From an uncultured bacterium (GTDB lineage Bacteria > Armatimonadota > Zipacnadia > Zipacnadales > Zipacnadaceae), in assembly GCA_937928475.1 (NCBI GenBank), contig CALFVE010000195.1, forward strand, positions 1-5,469: a stretch of 5,469 nucleotides of DNA, written 5' to 3'. The notes under the pieces are model-generated. The model saw nothing but the letters and a program-made list of their open reading frames with translations, did no database searches and was not told where the DNA came from. Of this stretch, positions 5,172 to 5,469 are shown piece by piece. Position 1 is the stretch's first letter; every line of letters starts with the position of its first letter. A program made the translations under genes and the position numbers.

Positions 5172-5469
5172 ATGCAAACGCGCACACTGGGCCGGACGGG
5201 GCTGGAAGTCTCCCTCGTGGGGATGGGAGGCATCCCTCAGATGCGGTGTTCCCACGAAGAGGGCGTCGCCCTCTACAGGTACGCTATTGATCAGGGCATC
5301 AACTACTTCGACGCGGCACAGGGGTACAAGCACTGCCACGAGCGACTAGGGGCAGCCGTCAAGGGACAGCGGGAGAAGGTCATCATTGCCTCCAAGGCGG
5401 GAGCAGGAACCGCCGAGGCGATGCTGGAGGCCATTGATGACAGCCTTCGAGTGCTGGGGACCGATTACA
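5172..5469 (+). CDS. Aldo/keto reductase (partial, 3' end beyond the window)
   Basis: The first 99 residues are present; the frame is open to the window edge. The family uses NADPH (sometimes NADH) to reduce aldehydes and ketones on a TIM barrel in the cytosol. The sequence starts MQTRTLGRTGLEVSLVGMGG, the standard first strand and turn of these proteins. It continues with INYFDAAQGY (43-52), providing the catalytic Asp (D47) and Tyr (Y52), and IIASKAG (71-77), providing the catalytic Lys (K75). The active-site His, usually around residue 110-125, lies beyond the window. The opening fits the group of bacterial aldo/keto reductases annotated as 'predicted oxidoreductase'. Many of these have a C-terminal 4Fe-4S ferredoxin-like extension in anaerobes, which cannot be checked here. 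It is transcribed away from the methyltransferase and nuo-type genes and may be functionally unrelated. The substrate is unknown. Confidence 0.92.
   Translation, partial: MQTRTLGRTGLEVSLVGMGGIPQMRCSHEEGVALYRYAIDQGINYFDAAQGYKHCHERLGAAVKGQREKVIIASKAGAGTAEAMLEAIDDSLRVLGTDY

Noticed and set aside
4865..5339. Minus-strand frames covering the divergent intergenic region and the aldo/keto reductase start
   Set aside because: They overlap the clearly recognisable aldo/keto reductase N-terminus on the plus strand and have no ribosome binding site or family resemblance.
1..5469. CRISPR array, tRNA or rRNA genes, insertion sequence ends
   Set aside because: No regularly spaced direct repeats, cloverleaf-like sequence, rRNA-like stretch, transposase motifs or terminal inverted repeats were seen.

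Overview
The window is GC-rich bacterial DNA with compact gene spacing and clear Shine-Dalgarno sites. It looks like a piece of an anaerobe's energy-metabolism locus, for example from a high-GC clostridial (Moorella/Desulforudis-like) or Chloroflexota-type lineage. That placement rests on gene content and general resemblance only; nothing in the sequence fixes the taxon.

Layout. On the minus strand, in transcription order from right to left: a class I SAM-dependent methyltransferase (3970-4713, ATG start set by an AAGGAG site); a 362-bp gene-free gap holding one strong inverted repeat; a NuoE-like [2Fe-2S] subunit (3104-3607, GTG start); a 1021-residue NuoF-type flavoprotein fused to a GltD/NfnB-type NADPH oxidoreductase (42-3107), whose start overlaps the nuoE stop by 4 bp; and, 18 bp further on, the first eight codons (1-23) of a third subunit that runs off the window. 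On the plus strand, diverging from the methyltransferase across a 458-bp intergenic region, is the 5' part of an aldo/keto reductase (5172-5469, cut by the window end). The part of that region nearer the methyltransferase contains four closely spaced hairpins.

How the genes work together. The NuoE-like protein, the NuoF fusion and the next subunit form a soluble NADH-oxidoreductase module of the HydABC/HndABCD or NAD-dependent formate dehydrogenase type. NuoE and NuoF pass electrons between NAD(H), through FMN, and Fe-S clusters. The third subunit, probably a NuoG-like hydrogenase or formate dehydrogenase, would be the catalytic partner. The unusual point is the C-terminal half of the NuoF protein. 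Where HydB-type proteins carry a two-cluster ferredoxin domain, this one carries a complete glutamate-synthase-small-subunit/NfnB module with Fe-S domain, FAD site and NADP(H) site. The complex could therefore connect NAD(H), NADP(H) and a third electron carrier or substrate. The segment that normally begins GltD/NfnB proteins, ending in the RCLxC cluster motif, is found here at the extreme C-terminus, which looks like a circular permutation. The roles of the methyltransferase and the aldo/keto reductase relative to this complex are not evident.
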